A DNA stretch of 64,000 bases from Arthrobacter crystallopoietes (lineage in GTDB: Bacteria > Actinomycetota > Actinomycetes > Actinomycetales > Micrococcaceae), in the NCBI RefSeq assembly GCF_002849715.1, contig NZ_CP018863.1:1550001-1614000 (forward strand), read 5' to 3'. Below, piece by piece: positions 11,514 to 19,541 of this stretch (position 1 is the first letter of the stretch; each line of letters begins with the position of its first letter). The position numbers and the translations under genes are program-made. Below the pieces are notes generated by a model that was given only the letters and a program-made list of their open reading frames with translations, was not told the origin of the DNA and ran no database searches.

Positions 11514-12353
11514 TCAGATTCCGCCGCGTGCGACGATCTGTTTCGTTCGGGCCTGATGGACCCGGCGCAGGATTTTCGCAGGGTAGTAGACGCTCATGAA
11601 GATCAGCGTGGGCACCCTCAGCACACGGCGTTTGATCTTGTGGTTCTTGTAGGTCCGATCGAACCGCGTCACGTAATACCGGTAGTCCTTGGGCGAATCC
11701 TCCAGCCGGCGGGCTGACATCCCGCTGATCATTTCGGGAACGTACAGGATGCGCAACGCATGCTCGGCGAGGTGGACGGAGATATCGATATCCTCATGCA
11801 TCTCGTCGTCTTCATCGAGGCACACTTCATTGCGGATGATCTCCCAGGCTCCTCTGCGGATGGCCATGTTGGATCCGAAGAGAAAGTGATACTGCTTCTT
11901 CGCCAGCTTCAGCACGAACCTGCGCATCCGGTCATCGGCTTGGAGGCCGAAGCGGCGCAGCGGCATGTCGTAGTAGAGTACCGGGCCGGTGGAGGCCATG
12001 ACTTCGGGATCCAGAAACGCATTCTGGAGATGCTCCACCCAGTCCGGCTCCAGGATGGAATCGGCATCGATCCGCCCCAGCACTTCGCCGGTGGCATGAT
12101 CCAGGCCGAAGTTACGGGTCGGGATAAGACCTTGGGCCTGGTCCTGGGAGAGCAGCACGAGAGGCGCGTCCGGATATTCGTCCTGCATCTGCCGTACGAG
12201 TTCGACTGTCCGATCGGTGGATTTGTTGTCCACAACGATGATTTCGGCAGGAGGCTCCGACTGGGATATGGCCGCGAAAAGACATTGTCGAATCACTGAC
12301 TCTTCATTGAAAGCGGGAATTATAATCGAAACGCTTGGCTTCGCTGTCTGCAT
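11514..12353 (-). CDS. Glycosyltransferase family 2
   Basis: The 279-residue protein starts MQTAKPSVSIIIPAFNEE, the standard GT-A fold opening of family 2 glycosyltransferases. Further motifs are IIVVDNKSTDRT (nucleotide-sugar binding) and the DxD-containing GRIDADSILEPDW. No long membrane domain is seen, only a basic C-terminal region, so it probably acts at the inner face of the membrane. ATG at 12353 is chosen because the family starts there, though no clear ribosome site precedes it. Donor and acceptor are unknown. Transfer to a cell-envelope glycan or lipid is a reasonable guess. Confidence 0.82.
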   Translation of the reverse strand: MQTAKPSVSIIIPAFNEESVIRQCLFAAISQSEPPAEIIVVDNKSTDRTVELVRQMQDEYPDAPLVLLSQDQAQGLIPTRNFGLDHATGEVLGRIDADSILEPDWVEHLQNAFLDPEVMASTGPVLYYDMPLRRFGLQADDRMRRFVLKLAKKQYHFLFGSNMAIRRGAWEIIRNEVCLDEDDEMHEDIDISVHLAEHALRILYVPEMISGMSARRLEDSPKDYRYYVTRFDRTYKNHKIKRRVLRVPTLIFMSVYYPAKILRRVHQARTKQIVARGGI

Positions 12354-12400
12354 GGGACTGAATCTATCAGCACCAGGGGGCGGAAATATCAGGAGTGAAA

Positions 12401-12432
12401 AATGAGGCCCCCGCCGAAGCAGGGGCCTCATT
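12401..12432 (-). terminator. Terminator of the repeat-rich membrane protein gene
   Basis: AATGAGGCCCC (12401-12411) pairs with AGGGGCCTCATT up to 12432. On the minus strand the hairpin runs into TTTTTC, so it ends transcription of the gene at 12453-13439. It lies inside the leader of the glycosyltransferase gene. Confidence 0.75.
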
Positions 12433-12452
12433 CACCATCTGTGGAAGATGCG

Positions 12453-13439
12453 TTACTTGTTGCTGTCCTTAGCCGCGTCCTGGGCCGCTGAATTGGCGAC
12501 GCGTGCTGCTCCCTCCGCGGCGGAGGTGGTCTTGGCTGCGGAAGCATCCGCAGCGTTCTTGGCGGCCGCAGCGGACTGATCTACTGAATCCTTGGCAGCT
12601 TCGGCGGCTTTGTCCGTGTCTGCCTTTGACGCTGTGGCAGCGTGCTTAGCGGTACCGGAAACGCTTGCTGCGGCGTCGGCAGTTTTGTCAGCCAACGTTG
12701 CTGAAGCGGCTGCGGCAGCTTGCTTTCCTGTGTCTGCTGCTTCGGCTGTCGATGCAGTCGGAGCGGCCGAAGTGTTGGGAACCGGCGTAGGGGTCGGAGT
12801 GACCGGAGTCTTCCACGGATCTTCCACCGGCCGGGAGGCACGCCACGCGGCGACACCGGCAGCCGCAGCGGCACCGATAACACCGGCAATGAGCCAGCCC
12901 TTGCCCTTGCCGGACTTCTGCTGCTTCTTCAGTTCCTTGGCTGCTTCCTTGGCGGATGCAGCAGCCGCCTTCTGGGCCTTGCGGATCATTTTCTTCGACC
13001 CCACGACCTTTACCGCAGCCGACTTGTCGAGGGAACGTGAAAGGTTCTCCCCCGCACTGCCGACCCGCTCGGACAGAGTCGGTATGTACTCGCCGACGAC
13101 CTTGTCCCGGGCGTGGATGATGGCCGGGGATGCCTTGTCCAAGGTGCCTTGGATACGCGGAGTGGCGTCATCGACAATCTGGGCAATTTTTGGGGCAACC
13201 TTTTCGAGCTCTGCCTGAATCTTGGGTGTCACTGTTGAGACGCCCTGCGACAGGTCATGAGCGGCCCGCTGGAGGCCTTCCTGGATTCTGGGAGAAGCTG
13301 TTCCGATGCCTTTTTCGATACGCGGCACCGCCCAGTTCAACGCAGCCTCTACCCGAGGAGTGGCCCAATCACGGGCATTTTCCACACCGACGGTGACAGT
13401 GCCCTCTAGATCACGGGCTAAACGTTCGGTTTTCTTCAC
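12453..13439 (-). CDS. Membrane protein with 11-residue helical repeats, cwsA-position
   Basis: I do not recognise a named family. The 328-residue protein has three parts. Residues 26-113 are eight consecutive 11-residue units, most beginning (A/V)-x-P-(R/K)-(I/V), for example ATPRVEAALNW and AVPRIEKGIGT. A basic stretch (about 148-181) precedes one membrane segment (about 182-198, WLIAGVIGAAAAAGVAAW). A Pro/Thr linker and an Ala/Lys/Asp-rich tail resembling LEA-type helices follow. The start GTG 13439 has GGGAGG 8 bp upstream. The gene lies on the opposite strand between tRNA-Ala and the cyclophilin gene, where mycobacteria carry cwsA, a cell-division/wall gene. A matching role is inference only. 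Confidence 0.7.
   Translation of the reverse strand: MKKTERLARDLEGTVTVGVENARDWATPRVEAALNWAVPRIEKGIGTASPRIQEGLQRAAHDLSQGVSTVTPKIQAELEKVAPKIAQIVDDATPRIQGTLDKASPAIIHARDKVVGEYIPTLSERVGSAGENLSRSLDKSAAVKVVGSKKMIRKAQKAAAASAKEAAKELKKQQKSGKGKGWLIAGVIGAAAAAGVAAWRASRPVEDPWKTPVTPTPTPVPNTSAAPTASTAEAADTGKQAAAAASATLADKTADAAASVSGTAKHAATASKADTDKAAEAAKDSVDQSAAAAKNAADASAAKTTSAAEGAARVANSAAQDAAKDSNK
13101..13364 (-). repeat. Coding hendecad repeats (eight 11-residue units)
   Basis: Codons for residues 26-113 of the membrane protein encode eight 33-bp units in register with no insertions. Seven keep a hydrophobic-x-Pro-basic-like start; the fourth, AAHDLSQGVST, is degenerate. An 11-residue period suits amphipathic 11/3 helices that lie on membranes. 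Confidence 0.8.
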
Positions 13440-13592
13440 TACTACCTCCCGGAGATGGTGACGGTCCACACTCAGACTACTTCGTGCTTGCGACAAGGTG
13501 CTATGCCGGTCCTTGAATAACAGGTATTTTCACTGAACGCGGAACCCGGCGCAGCTGGCAATTTCCTTGCAACCGCATGGAAGAATGACTCT

Positions 13593-14135
13593 ATGACTGC
13601 TATTCCTACAGCTAAAGCAACCATTCACACCAACCATGGCGACATCGTGGTCAACCTCTTCGGCAACCATGCCCCGAAGACGGTCAAGAACTTCATCGGC
13701 CTCGCCACGGGCGAAATCACGTGGAAGCATCCGGCGACCGGCGAGGAAACGAACGCCCCCCTTTACGACGGCGTCATCTTCCACCGCATCATTAAGGACT
13801 TCATGCTGCAGGGCGGAGATCCGCTCGGACAGGGCGTAGGCGGCCCGGGCTACCAGTTCGATGACGAGATCAACCCCGATCTGGACTTCACCGAGCCGTA
13901 CAAGCTCGCGATGGCCAATGCCGGCATCCAGGGCGGCCGCGGAACGAACGGCTCGCAATTCTTCATCACGACGACCCCCACCACTTGGCTGCAAGGCAAG
14001 CACACCATCTTCGGTGACGTGACCGATGAGTCCTCGCGCGCGGTTGTGGACAAGCTGAACACTGTGGCTACGGACATGCGGGACAAACCGCTGGAAGACG
14101 TTGTCATCAACAACATCACGGTCGAGCAACTCTAA
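13593..14135 (+). CDS. ppiA: Peptidyl-prolyl cis-trans isomerase, cyclophilin type
   Basis: This 180-residue cytoplasmic cyclophilin catalyses isomerisation of peptide bonds before proline and assists folding. The active-site segments are FHRIIKDFMLQGGDP, with the catalytic Arg, and GSQFFITT. No signal peptide is present. ATG at 13593 fits; the annotated N-terminus TAKATIHTNHGDIVVNLF is the first beta strand. The order repeat-protein, cyclophilin, rhomboid matches the actinobacterial region downstream of gyrA. A strong terminator follows. Confidence 0.95.
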   Translation: MTAIPTAKATIHTNHGDIVVNLFGNHAPKTVKNFIGLATGEITWKHPATGEETNAPLYDGVIFHRIIKDFMLQGGDPLGQGVGGPGYQFDDEINPDLDFTEPYKLAMANAGIQGGRGTNGSQFFITTTPTTWLQGKHTIFGDVTDESSRAVVDKLNTVATDMRDKPLEDVVINNITVEQL

Positions 14136-14144
14136 GACCCTAAC

Positions 14145-14182
14145 CGTCCCCGTCCGGCCGAGCCCGGGCGGGGACGTTTTTC
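14145..14182 (+). terminator. Terminator of the cyclophilin gene
   Basis: CGTCCCCG near 14145-14152 pairs with CGGGGACG up to 14176 through a GC-rich loop and is followed by TTTTTCTT. Confidence 0.85.
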
Positions 14183-14213
14183 TTAACCAGCTTTCTCCAG
14201 GAGACGCCCCCTC

Positions 14214-15086
14214 ATGTCCTATGGGATGCCAGCGGAACAGCCGCAATCCGAAGTTCCTGTCTGTCCGCGCCATCCGGACCGCATTTCCTATGTCCGGTGC
14301 CAGCGTTGCGGGCGACCGACTTGCCCCGAGTGCCAGCGGACGGCCGCCGTCGGTGTCCAGTGTGTGGACTGCGTCAAGGAACAGGCGCGCAATCTCCCGA
14401 CCCATCGCACGGCCTACGGAGGTGCGGTGACAACCGGCAGGCCGGTGGTGACGCTCACCATCATCGCGCTCTGTGTTGCCATCTATATTCTGCAGTGGGT
14501 GTTGCCCGGCGTTGTCCAGGCGAACCTTGTTTATGCTCCTCTTTACACTGCCCAGATCCCAGGACTGCCCTTCGAACCATGGCGGATGATCACTGCAGGC
14601 TTCCTGCATTCAACGGGTCTCCTCCTGCACATCGCTTTTAACATGTATGCGCTCTGGATCTTCGGGCAACACCTTGAACCGTTGCTGGGACGTCTGAAAT
14701 TCGTGGCGCTGTACCTCCTATCAATCTGGGGCGGTTCGGTCGCCGTGCTCCTTCTCGGGGAAATAAACCAAGGCGTCGTGGGTGCCTCCGGCGGCGTCTT
14801 CGGGCTTTTCACAACCCTGTTGATCGTCCAGTTGCAGCGCAAACAGGACGTCCGTGGCATTCTGGTTCTGATCGGCATCAATATCGTCATCAGCTTCTTC
14901 CCGGGCATCTCGTGGCAAGCGCATATCGGTGGAATGGTCACCGGGGCGCTGGCTGCTGCTGCCATTGCCTTCGTTCCCCGAGGCGAGAACCAGCAGCGGT
15001 TGCAATGGGCAGGTCTTGCGGGCATTGCCGTGCTGCTGGTCGTCCTGACATGGCTTGGGTCATCACTGGTGACGTTGCCCCAATAA
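14214..15086 (+). CDS. Rhomboid family intramembrane serine protease
   Basis: A 290-residue membrane protein. The N-terminus holds a small zinc-finger-like module with paired cysteines (CPRHPDR, CQRCGRPTCPEC, CVDC; about residues 17-62). Six or seven membrane segments follow. The catalytic serine lies in GASGGVFGLF near residue 190 and the histidine in AHIGGMVTG near residue 234, a complete dyad. Rhomboids cleave membrane proteins within the bilayer; the substrate here is unknown. ATG 14214 is preceded by CAGGAGA. Orthologues lie downstream of the cyclophilin gene in many actinobacteria. Confidence 0.92.
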   Translation: MSYGMPAEQPQSEVPVCPRHPDRISYVRCQRCGRPTCPECQRTAAVGVQCVDCVKEQARNLPTHRTAYGGAVTTGRPVVTLTIIALCVAIYILQWVLPGVVQANLVYAPLYTAQIPGLPFEPWRMITAGFLHSTGLLLHIAFNMYALWIFGQHLEPLLGRLKFVALYLLSIWGGSVAVLLLGEINQGVVGASGGVFGLFTTLLIVQLQRKQDVRGILVLIGINIVISFFPGISWQAHIGGMVTGALAAAAIAFVPRGENQQRLQWAGLAGIAVLLVVLTWLGSSLVTLPQ

Positions 15087-15170
15087 TTCATAGGCCAGAC
15101 GGCCGGTACTGCTGCAACCGCGGCGGTGCCGGCCGTTCCTGTTTAAACACATTCTGGCCGTCAGAAGCTT

Positions 15171-15926
15171 CGTCCACACCTGTGGAAAGATCCGGCCGGA
15201 TGACTTGGCAGAAGGCAGCAGATCGTCTCTGAGTATTGCCCGCAAGTTGTTCACAGTTGTGCACAGAGTTTTCCACAGGCGTGCATAACTCTTTGTCGTG
15301 GTCCGGCTTAAACTTTACGATCACTGTCAGGGCAGTATCCACAGCTGTGGAATTACATGTGTGTAAGTTATCCCCGTTGTGTATAACCTCTGTGGATAAC
15401 TCCACAAGGATCATCGAATAGACAGTAGAACATATATTTGAACGTGTATCCCCACAAAAAGTACGACCTGTGGATAACTAACCGGGGAGACTGTCTTCCG
15501 TCCATACTCCACATCGATGTGTTCAGAGGAGTCCTGGCAAGCGGGCTGAAACTGCGAACCGGCTAGGTGCTGACGGGAATGTTGCAGTTTCCGCGCTGCC
15601 CGTCGACCTGACCTGAAGTCAACGCTCAGACCGCTTCGCCAATCTTGGGCGCTGCCGAATGCCGGGCATAGCTGGCAGGCGAACAACATTCCCTCCGGCC
15701 AGCTGCTAATTCCCGATCGGGACGACCAGCTCGTACCTTATTTTCACATCTGATCGGCGGTTATCCACAGGAGTTATGCACAGCGTGGATAACTTACACA
15801 TCTGTGATTAAGAGGAAACGGCATGTTCGCGGTGGCTCAACGGCGGCAACTATTGGGATACCAAGGCAAAGTTTCCCCCAAAGTTATACACGCCTGTGGA
15901 TAACTCCGTGCACAACTTGTGCAAAC
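15171..15926. other. Dense DnaA-box cluster, candidate origin or DnaA-binding locus
   Basis: This 0.75-kb gene-free stretch contains nine 9-mers that fit TTNTNCACA exactly. Their starts are 15247, 15257, 15269, 15378 (minus), 15391 (minus), 15469 (minus), 15761, 15774 and 15895 (minus); four of these are the perfect TTATCCACA. At least nine more have one mismatch (15181, 15280, 15335, 15346, 15740, 15784, 15884, 15907, 15918). A palindrome CCACAGCTGTGG is at 15339-15350, and an AT-rich patch lies at about 15415-15460 between boxes. The density is that of a replication origin, yet dnaN is 14 kb away. It may be the working oriC, a second part of it, or a titration site. Confidence 0.75.
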
Positions 15927-16830
15927 TACAAATTTTGGTACTTTCGAAACACGATTTACAGCAATTGAGCGCTCCCGACGTGCGAGACTCATCGAATGGC
16001 AGGCAGCGCATGTGCTGACTCCACCGATCCCACACTCGCAGGCGGCGCGGTACAGCACACTGCTGTCGGCAAGCCGTGGGCGCCGCTGCATGCTGCTGCA
16101 CGGCGCAAAGCAGGACAGTGCTGAGATGTCCTGCCGTTCGGGTCGCTTCCCGCCTCCCTCACGGCGGGTGCCGACACCTCAAGCTTCAACGCCATCCTCC
16201 TGCTGGCCGACGAGGAAGTCATTGCAAAGTGCCGGCACAGGGAGAGCGTCCTCGCCGGCTGTAGCTCAGCGCTTACGGTCCATTGAGGATGTGTCTGATT
16301 TCTTGCCCCGCTTGGGAGACCTGGACGTTCCAACGCTGTGGCTGCTCGGCCAGAACGACGAGCTGTTGGGCGCTGGAGAAATGCAGGCTGCGGCTGCGGT
16401 ATCCATACCCGACCAACCGCAATACTTTGCCGCCCTGGCAGGGAAATTCCTCCATGGTCCGTGAGCCCGTAGGGCGGGCAGGCACGGAAAGCACACACTT
16501 GGCCGGCTCGCCCGGGATGGCGCGTAACACTAACGGCAGGGCCGCAGATTGCGAAATATTGGGAAATTTTGGGGAAACATGCCCGCTCCAGCGGTGCCCT
16601 ATCCGGTAACGTAATGAAACCAGTGTCGGCTCGACCAGCCGAAACTAAGACTGTCGCCGACAGGCCCGGCGACGTTGAGCAAGATTTGCCGTGTAATACC
16701 GCCCACCGGCGTCGCCGCGCACAGCCCGACGGCCCGCCGGTAGAGGATCCGCCTCCTGTATGCATGTGCTGTGATGCCCGACCACCATGCGTTCTTCCGG
16801 ACCGCCGGATGCTCAGAAAAGGACATACAA
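15927..16830. pseudogene. Gene-free stretch with possible decayed coding remnants
   Basis: No intact gene is convincing here. From about 16280 to 16464 a plus-strand frame reads like the C-terminal part of an alpha/beta hydrolase, with DFLPRLGDLDVPTLWLLGQ followed by NDELL. A different plus frame just upstream (about 16130-16285) reads PASLTAGADTSSFNAILLL and stops. The two could be frame-shifted remnants of one or two genes, but no start, ribosome site or catalytic nucleophile is present. From 16465 to 16830 I see only the malic enzyme leader. Confidence that this is true decay, not chance, is low. Confidence 0.35.
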
Positions 16831-18012
16831 GTGACTGCTGAAACCGTGAACTCGACGCCGATCGAACTGACTACCGAAGAGATTTTCGCTGCCCATGAGG
16901 GCGGCAAGCTCTCGGTCGGACTGACCGCACCGCTCAATGACAAGCGCGATCTCTCCATCGCCTACACGCCGGGTGTGGCACAGGTCAGCCGTGCCATCCA
17001 CGCGGAGCCGGCGCTGGCCCAAAAGTACACCTGGGCTTCCCGTCTCGTCGCAGTGGTCAGCGACGGCACGGCCGTCCTCGGGCTCGGCAACATCGGTGCC
17101 AGCGCGTCCCTGCCGGTAATGGAGGGCAAGGCGGCGCTGTTCCAGAAGTTCGCGGGCCTGGATTCCATTCCGCTGGTCATCGAGTCCACCGATGTGGACG
17201 AGATCGTCGAAACCGTTGTCCGGCTGCGTTCGAGCTTCGGCGCCGTCAACCTCGAGGACATTTCCGCGCCCCGCTGCTTCGAGATCGAAGAGCGCCTCAT
17301 CGAAGCCCTGGACATGCCGGTGATGCACGATGACCAGCACGGCACCGCCGTCGTCGTTCTGGCGGCCCTGACCAACGCCGCCAAGTTCGTCCAGCGCGAG
17401 CTCTCTTCCCTGAAGGTTGTCGTTTCCGGAGCCGGCGCGGCGGGCATCGCCGTGGCCGAGATCCTGATGACCGCCGGCATCGCGGATGTGACCATTCTGG
17501 ATTCCAAGGGCATCATCCATTCCGGCCGCGAGGACCTCTCCGGAATCAAGGCCGCGTACGCCGAGCGCACCAATCCGCGCGGCACCACCGGCGGCAGCGC
17601 CGAGGCGCTTAATGGCGCGGACGTGTTCGTCGGTGTTTCGGCCGGAACGATTCCGGAAGAGCAGCTCGCCGGCATGTCCGAGGACGCCATCGTTTTCGCA
17701 CTGTCCAACCCGGACCCGGAGGTGCACCCAGAGATCGCCAGCCGGTACGCCAAGGTAGTGGCCACCGGGCGCAGCGATTTCCCGAACCAGATCAATAACG
17801 TGCTGGCCTTCCCCGGCATCTTCCGCGGCGCGCTGGACTCCGGCGCCAAGAAGATCACCCCGGAAATGAAGGTAGCCGCCGCCCAGGCCATCGCCGACAT
17901 TGCCGCCAGCGACCTCAGCGCCGACTACATCGTCCCCAGCCCGCTGGACCCGCGGGTAGCACCCGCCGTCACGGCTGCGGTGAGCGCCGTCGCCGAGGCG
18001 AGCAAGGCGTAA
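16831..18012 (+). CDS. NAD(P)-dependent malic enzyme
   Basis: The 393-residue protein decarboxylates malate to pyruvate, generating NAD(P)H. The catalytic tyrosine lies in SIAYTPGVA near residue 43 and the lysine in MEGKAALF. DDQHGTAVV forms the metal/substrate region near residue 168, and VVSGAGAAGIAVAEI (about 195-209) is the dinucleotide-binding loop. The start is GTG 16831, with AAAAGGA 8 bp upstream; the open frame continues to 16771 but lacks a site. It is the short prokaryotic form without a phosphotransacetylase domain. Malic enzyme here separates the rhomboid gene from crgA, which are near neighbours in mycobacteria. Confidence 0.94.
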   Translation: MTAETVNSTPIELTTEEIFAAHEGGKLSVGLTAPLNDKRDLSIAYTPGVAQVSRAIHAEPALAQKYTWASRLVAVVSDGTAVLGLGNIGASASLPVMEGKAALFQKFAGLDSIPLVIESTDVDEIVETVVRLRSSFGAVNLEDISAPRCFEIEERLIEALDMPVMHDDQHGTAVVVLAALTNAAKFVQRELSSLKVVVSGAGAAGIAVAEILMTAGIADVTILDSKGIIHSGREDLSGIKAAYAERTNPRGTTGGSAEALNGADVFVGVSAGTIPEEQLAGMSEDAIVFALSNPDPEVHPEIASRYAKVVATGRSDFPNQINNVLAFPGIFRGALDSGAKKITPEMKVAAAQAIADIAASDLSADYIVPSPLDPRVAPAVTAAVSAVAEASKA

Positions 18013-18023
18013 CAAAACCAAAA

Positions 18024-18062
18024 AGAGCGGCCGCCGGAAAATTTCTCCGGCGGCCGCTCTTA
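18024..18062. terminator. Bidirectional terminator between malic enzyme and crgA
   Basis: AGAGCGGCCGCCGG (18024-18037) pairs with CCGGCGGCCGCTCT across AAAATTTCT. A-rich sequence on the left and T-rich sequence on the right suit termination from both sides. Confidence 0.85.
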
Positions 18063-18085
18063 TCATCTCGCGGTCTGGAATGGCT

Positions 18086-18337
18086 CTACGAACGCCACTT
18101 CGTGGTCATCAGGAAGCCTGCGATCGCGATGCCGAATCCGATCATGATGTTCCAGGAGCCGGCCGCGGCGATCGGCCACTGTGCCTCGGTGATGTAGAAG
18201 ACGATGATCCACAGCAGGCCGATGATCATCAGGCCGAACATCACCGGCTTGAACCACACCGGGTTCGGCTTGTATTCGGGCGCCGCCGTCGTCTGCGGCC
18301 TGCGTTCGCTTCTTTTGCGGGGCTTCGACTCTGGCAT
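18086..18337 (-). CDS. crgA: Cell division protein CrgA
   Basis: CrgA (83 residues) is a small actinobacterial membrane protein that helps coordinate septation and recruits wall-synthesis proteins. It has a basic N-terminus (MPESKPRKRSERRP) and two membrane helices at about residues 31-50 and 60-77, joined by a short extracytoplasmic loop. ATG 18337 is preceded by GAAGGAGG, which decides against an in-frame ATG 21 codons upstream. The conserved ending FLMTTKWR is typical. It lies divergently from the sortase gene, the usual order next to trpG and the pkn operon. Confidence 0.93.
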   Translation of the reverse strand: MPESKPRKRSERRPQTTAAPEYKPNPVWFKPVMFGLMIIGLLWIIVFYITEAQWPIAAAGSWNIMIGFGIAIAGFLMTTKWRS

Positions 18338-18544
18338 GGGTCCTCCTTCACCGGCCTGGAGCATCAGCAGAAACCGGCGGTTGTCATCAGTAGCGGACAT
18401 TCTCTGCCGACTATAGAAGGTATTCTGCTTGAGAGACCTTTAATCAGCATGTTCTAGCTGTTTAGTCTACTAATACTGTTCTGCGGTTGTGACCACGCCG
18501 CTCCTACTGGGAGTGCGCGGCCGCAACACCAACCTGGAGGTGCC

Positions 18545-19372
18545 GTGGCGGACGCTGTGGATTCTGCTGTGCCGGGCCGCCGGCGACGGCGAAAGGCCAG
18601 CGGGCGCAGGTCCCCGGTGCAGGTTGTCGTTCAGGTGATCGGCGAGCTGCTGATCACCTTGGGCCTGGTGGCTCTGCTGTTTGTGGGCTGGGAATTGTGG
18701 TGGACCAATATCGAGTCCAACCAGAAGCAGGAAGAGGCCCTCACCTCGCTCTTCGAGGAGTTCGAGGTGCCCGCCGCTGCTGCCCCGTCCGCCAGTCCGG
18801 AAGCGACGAGCGCGGAAGAAAACAACGACGACGCCGAGCCGCCGGTGCTGGACAAGCCCGAATACGGCGAGACTTTCGCCGTCGTCTACGTGCCGCGCTT
18901 CGGCAAGGACCATGCCCGGCCGGTAACCAGCGGCGTCGGGGTCGACGTGCTGGACTCACTGGGCCTCGGCCATTACCCGGGCACCCAGATGCCGGGCGAG
19001 GTGGGCAACTTCGCGGTTGCCGGACACCGGCAGACCCACGGGCAGGTACTGGACCTGATCCACACCCTGGTTCCCGGCGACAAGATCTATGTGCAGACCA
19101 AGGACGGCTACTACACATACACCTTCCGCAACAACCATATTGTGATGCCGGACCGCGTAGACGTCATTGCGCCGGTGCCTACCAAGCCCGAGGCCGAACC
19201 GACGGAACGGTATCTGACTATGACTGCATGTAACCCACGCTTCGGTGCCACGGAACGCATCATTGCCTACGCCGTGATGGAGAGCTGGCAGCCCATGTCC
19301 GAGGGACCGCCGGCTGAGATCGCCGAGCGCGTGGCCGAGTATGCCGCCGCTCCGGCAGGAAGCGGGAGCTGA
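18545..19372 (+). CDS. Class E sortase
   Basis: This 275-residue transpeptidase-like enzyme is anchored by one N-terminal membrane helix (about residues 27-55). An acidic linker and the extracytoplasmic sortase domain follow. The catalytic histidine is in AVAGHRQTHG (about 157-166), the cysteine in TMTACNPRF (about 226) and the arginine in ATERIIAYA. Class E sortases of high-GC Gram-positives attach proteins bearing LAxTG-type signals to the cell wall. The start is GTG 18545 behind CTGGAGG. No obvious substrate with a sorting signal is in the window. The next small gene starts 2 bp after the stop. Confidence 0.9.
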   Translation: MADAVDSAVPGRRRRRKASGRRSPVQVVVQVIGELLITLGLVALLFVGWELWWTNIESNQKQEEALTSLFEEFEVPAAAAPSASPEATSAEENNDDAEPPVLDKPEYGETFAVVYVPRFGKDHARPVTSGVGVDVLDSLGLGHYPGTQMPGEVGNFAVAGHRQTHGQVLDLIHTLVPGDKIYVQTKDGYYTYTFRNNHIVMPDRVDVIAPVPTKPEAEPTERYLTMTACNPRFGATERIIAYAVMESWQPMSEGPPAEIAERVAEYAAAPAGSGS

Positions 19373-19374
19373 TT

Positions 19375-19539
19375 ATGTACGGCTGGATTTTCCGCCATTT
19401 GCCCGGGCCGCTCTGGGTGCGGATCATTGTATCCATCCTGTTGATTGCCGGGGCAGTCCTGCTGCTTCTGCAGTTCGTCTTCCCCTGGCTTTCGCAATTC
19501 AACCCGCTCACCGATTCCACGATTGGCACGATCGAATAA
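19375..19539 (+). CDS. Small membrane protein between sortase and trpG
   Basis: A 54-residue protein with MYGWIFRHLPGPLWVR at the start, one hydrophobic helix (about residues 17-40) and a short polar tail ending STIGTIE. It starts at ATG 19375, only 2 bp after the sortase stop; GGAAGCGGGAG lies just upstream, and trpG starts 2 bp after its own stop. Tight packing and the clean membrane-helix pattern argue that it is translated. I do not recognise a named family. A function linked to the sortase is possible but unsupported. Confidence 0.72.
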   Translation: MYGWIFRHLPGPLWVRIIVSILLIAGAVLLLLQFVFPWLSQFNPLTDSTIGTIE

Positions 19540-19541
19540 TC

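Noticed and set aside
15139..15150. TGTTTAAACA palindrome as a parS site
   Set aside because: ParB sites have a CACGTG centre (TGTTTCACGTGAAACA). This palindrome lacks it, and no parS match was found in the window.
15919..16464. A 181-codon plus-strand frame starting GTG at 15919
   Set aside because: It begins inside the DnaA-box cluster, has no ribosome site, and its first half is unnatural in composition. Only the end looks protein-like, so it is treated as a possible remnant.
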